Source: Phoebastria nigripes
Lineage: Eukaryota; Chordata; Aves; Procellariiformes; Diomedeidae
Assembly (NCBI GenBank): GCA_035582835.1
Contig: JAYKAV010001831.1
Coordinates: forward strand, 628,373 to 692,372
Direction: 5' to 3'
Length of the DNA stretch: 64,000 nucleotides
Part shown: positions 62,167 through 64,000 of the stretch, piece by piece
Layout: every line of letters starts with the position of its first letter
How positions within the stretch are numbered: the first letter of the stretch is position 1
Program-made: the position numbers and the translations under genes
Notes under the pieces: model-generated
What the model saw: the letters and a program-made list of their open reading frames with translations, nothing else
Told to the model about the DNA's origin: nothing
Database searches by the model: none

Positions 62167-64000
62167 CTGGTGACAGAAAGATTATGATTATCACAGAAGC
62201 AATTAAAGAAGAATTTTGATCCCAGTGAAAAAGGCTCTTCATCTGTGCCACCTCCCCCAACAGAAGAAAATAAAATGTAGCCTTTGACACGTGCAAGAAA
62301 AAAACCAGTCTTTTCCCTACAGTACCCATCTGCCCATGCGTAATGCCTGTCTAGCACTCTTTACAGGTGTTACAATATTGCGGGCAGAGATCAATGACTC
62401 TTTCACTGTTTGCCTTAACAGAAGTTGCAGCATTACTAATAGGAATGTTTTAGCTGAAGGGAGGCAAGAAATATGATTCAGAGGTCTGTTATCCTCCTTT
62501 ACCTTAAGGCATAAGTTAAGCTTATGGCACAGCAAACACATCAATGGCCTGCTGAGGTACATTAAAATGAAAATGCACTGACTGTAACTGCTAATACTGT
62601 TTGTACTCTAGTGTCTATCTGCAACTTAATGTTTGAAGCACTGGAACAAAAATCAGATTATCTACTGCATCAGAAAACCTACATTTTTGAGTGATTTCAT
62701 TATCACGCCAGAAGCCTTTGTTTTCAGTCCAAACAGTCTGAACAGTTGTCCAAACAGGAAAACTTAGAAATACAAACATGCAAGATAGAACTGCATTAAT
62801 AAATCATGACACTTAACACTGAAAATCCACTTTGCTGTGGTCATGGTATTAATTGCTTTTCCTTGGGCACTTGCATGCCTAGGAATAAGGGTATGCCACT
62901 CCATGCCATTTTGGGGGGAACCAGCAGTGTGGGCTGGAGATAAGGTCCTAAGTATCACAAGTTTGCAGGGCATGGGGGCCCACTCCTCACTCATAAAGGA
63001 CCTGATTTCTTTCTGATCAAGATCTGTAGGTGGACATCTAGGAAAATGTCCACTACAGAACCTGCAGGAAAAGGGCCAGAGTCCCCTAATAGCTGGGAGT
63101 AGATAACTCCTCCCCCAACTTGGAGATGGAAGGACTGAGATGACAGTCGCATCCCAGGAACAAGCTACAGGCCAGCTGAGGAACACCTTAGGGCTCCTGA
63201 CAACCCTCCAAAACTGGCAGCTATGGAAGAAATCATGACCTGTGGTTGCACTGTGCAGTAACTGCCCGAGGTTCCCAGGTGAGGCAGGTTCACGGAGTTG
63301 CTCACGGGTTAAACAACATCCCACATGTTTCCCACCCCTTCCTGTGTGCCCAGACAGAATGAGTTTTATCTGCTATACACACAAAATATGCCTCACCATA
63401 GTTACTTAGTATGAGTCATTGTGTAGTAAAGTGGCAGCGTTTATGATAATCCCTTATAACAGGGACCCTTTAAGGAGAGATGTCCCAGTCTTTGGCATCT
63501 TAAAAATATAAGCTTAAATTCTAAGCGTTTCTCTAGTTTTGATGGGCAGAGAGCTCATTGTTGGTATCACTCTCTTCCACGTCCCCAAACCAGTTTTGGA
63601 AGAGAGGTTAACAGGGATTATATCAGCATAAAACAGCCCATCACAGTAGCTTAGTTGTAATAGTAATAATAATAACATCATAGTGAGAACATTAAAATCA
63701 CAACTGCAGTTTTGCAGGCAAAGTTCATGACATGTAAAAAATTTCAATGAATTTTGTACCTTTGCCCATACAACAGAAAACACAAATGTTACTAGCAGAA
63801 GACTAAATACAACTCGCACGGTTACTGCTTTTTTACCACAAACTCAAAACAGGAAATCATATATTAGTTATTTCAAACAACCACTATCTACAGCTGGCCT
63901 CTGGAAAGCAAGCAATCACCCTTTGCTAAAAGTATAGTTCCTTGAGAAACATCCTTAGAGATAAATACATGTCCTGAGTCATGTTATTTAAGACTGGAGA
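62167..64000 (-). other. ITGA2 intron 1 (partial)
   Basis: 1834 bases upstream of exon 2 on the minus strand. I find no ATG-led signal peptide with a phase-1 donor, so exon 1 and the promoter are probably outside. A 186-codon open frame at 62764-63324 starts with GTG and resembles nothing. Confidence 0.7.

Noticed and set aside
62764..63324. 186-codon open frame, minus strand
   Set aside because: It begins with GTG, has no donor or acceptor fitting ITGA2, no family resemblance and ordinary intron composition. Taken as chance.
63514..63819. Signal-peptide-like hydrophobic frame on the minus strand as ITGA2 exon 1
   Set aside because: The start is GTG, with an in-frame TAA four codons before it. 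The only possible donor (AAG|GTACAA) is phase 0, whereas exon 2 needs phase 1.
1..64000. CRISPR arrays, operons, prophage, tRNA or rRNA genes
   Set aside because: None seen. The window is vertebrate intron-rich DNA, and no regularly spaced direct repeats or tRNA-like A/B boxes stood out by eye.

Overview
This is eukaryotic, vertebrate genomic DNA: short exons with GT..AG introns in an AT-rich background, and no bacterial-type gene packing. It holds two recognisable genes that converge tail to tail, MOCS2 (+ strand, left) and ITGA2 (- strand, the remaining three quarters). Human chromosome 5q11 has the same two genes as convergent neighbours. Compact introns (ITGA2 exons 2-30 fit in about 47 kb), few young repeats, and only decayed CR1-like LINE and MIR-like SINE remnants suggest a bird, or less likely another archosaur or a turtle. 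In birds this block would be expected on chromosome Z. The species cannot be told from the sequence.

MOCS2 (1 to about 7740): the window opens inside the second coding exon of MOCS2A, the small (MoaD-like) subunit of molybdopterin synthase. Exon 3 ends MOCS2A with its Gly-Gly carboxyl terminus. Exons 3/4 to 7 encode MOCS2B, the large (MoaE-like) catalytic subunit, in another reading frame of the same locus. The two proteins form the heterotetramer that puts the dithiolene sulfurs on precursor Z in molybdenum cofactor synthesis. The ATG that starts human MOCS2B inside the MOCS2A frame reads ACG here. A well-placed ATG stands at the start of exon 4.

Region between the genes (about 7740 to 13140): no gene recognised. 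It has two old MIR-like SINE remnants, a small GC-rich patch at about 10.9-11.05 kb and AT-rich filler. ITGA2 3'UTR probably occupies about 13.1-15.48 kb.

ITGA2 (15479 to 62166, - strand): 29 exons, matching human exons 2-30. The splice phases agree at every junction and give one uninterrupted reading frame of 1163 residues. Counted from the Tyr that matches mature residue 1 of human integrin alpha-2, the I-domain MIDAS residues fall at 151, 153, 155, 221 and 254 and the intrinsic-ligand Glu at 336, the human numbers. The protein is the collagen/laminin-binding alpha subunit that pairs with integrin beta-1. Exon 1 (start codon and most of the signal peptide) is not recognisable and probably lies beyond 64000.

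Introns hold mostly unremarkable sequence. Exceptions are a decayed CR1/L3-type reverse transcriptase remnant in intron 4, a GC-rich minisatellite-like block in intron 3, a G-poor tract with CCTAA-like words in intron 2, a (GT)n(GC)n tract in intron 17, and a GC..AG intron 12. I found no sign of a new multi-gene system. The best leads are the altered MOCS2B start and small lineage changes in ITGA2.
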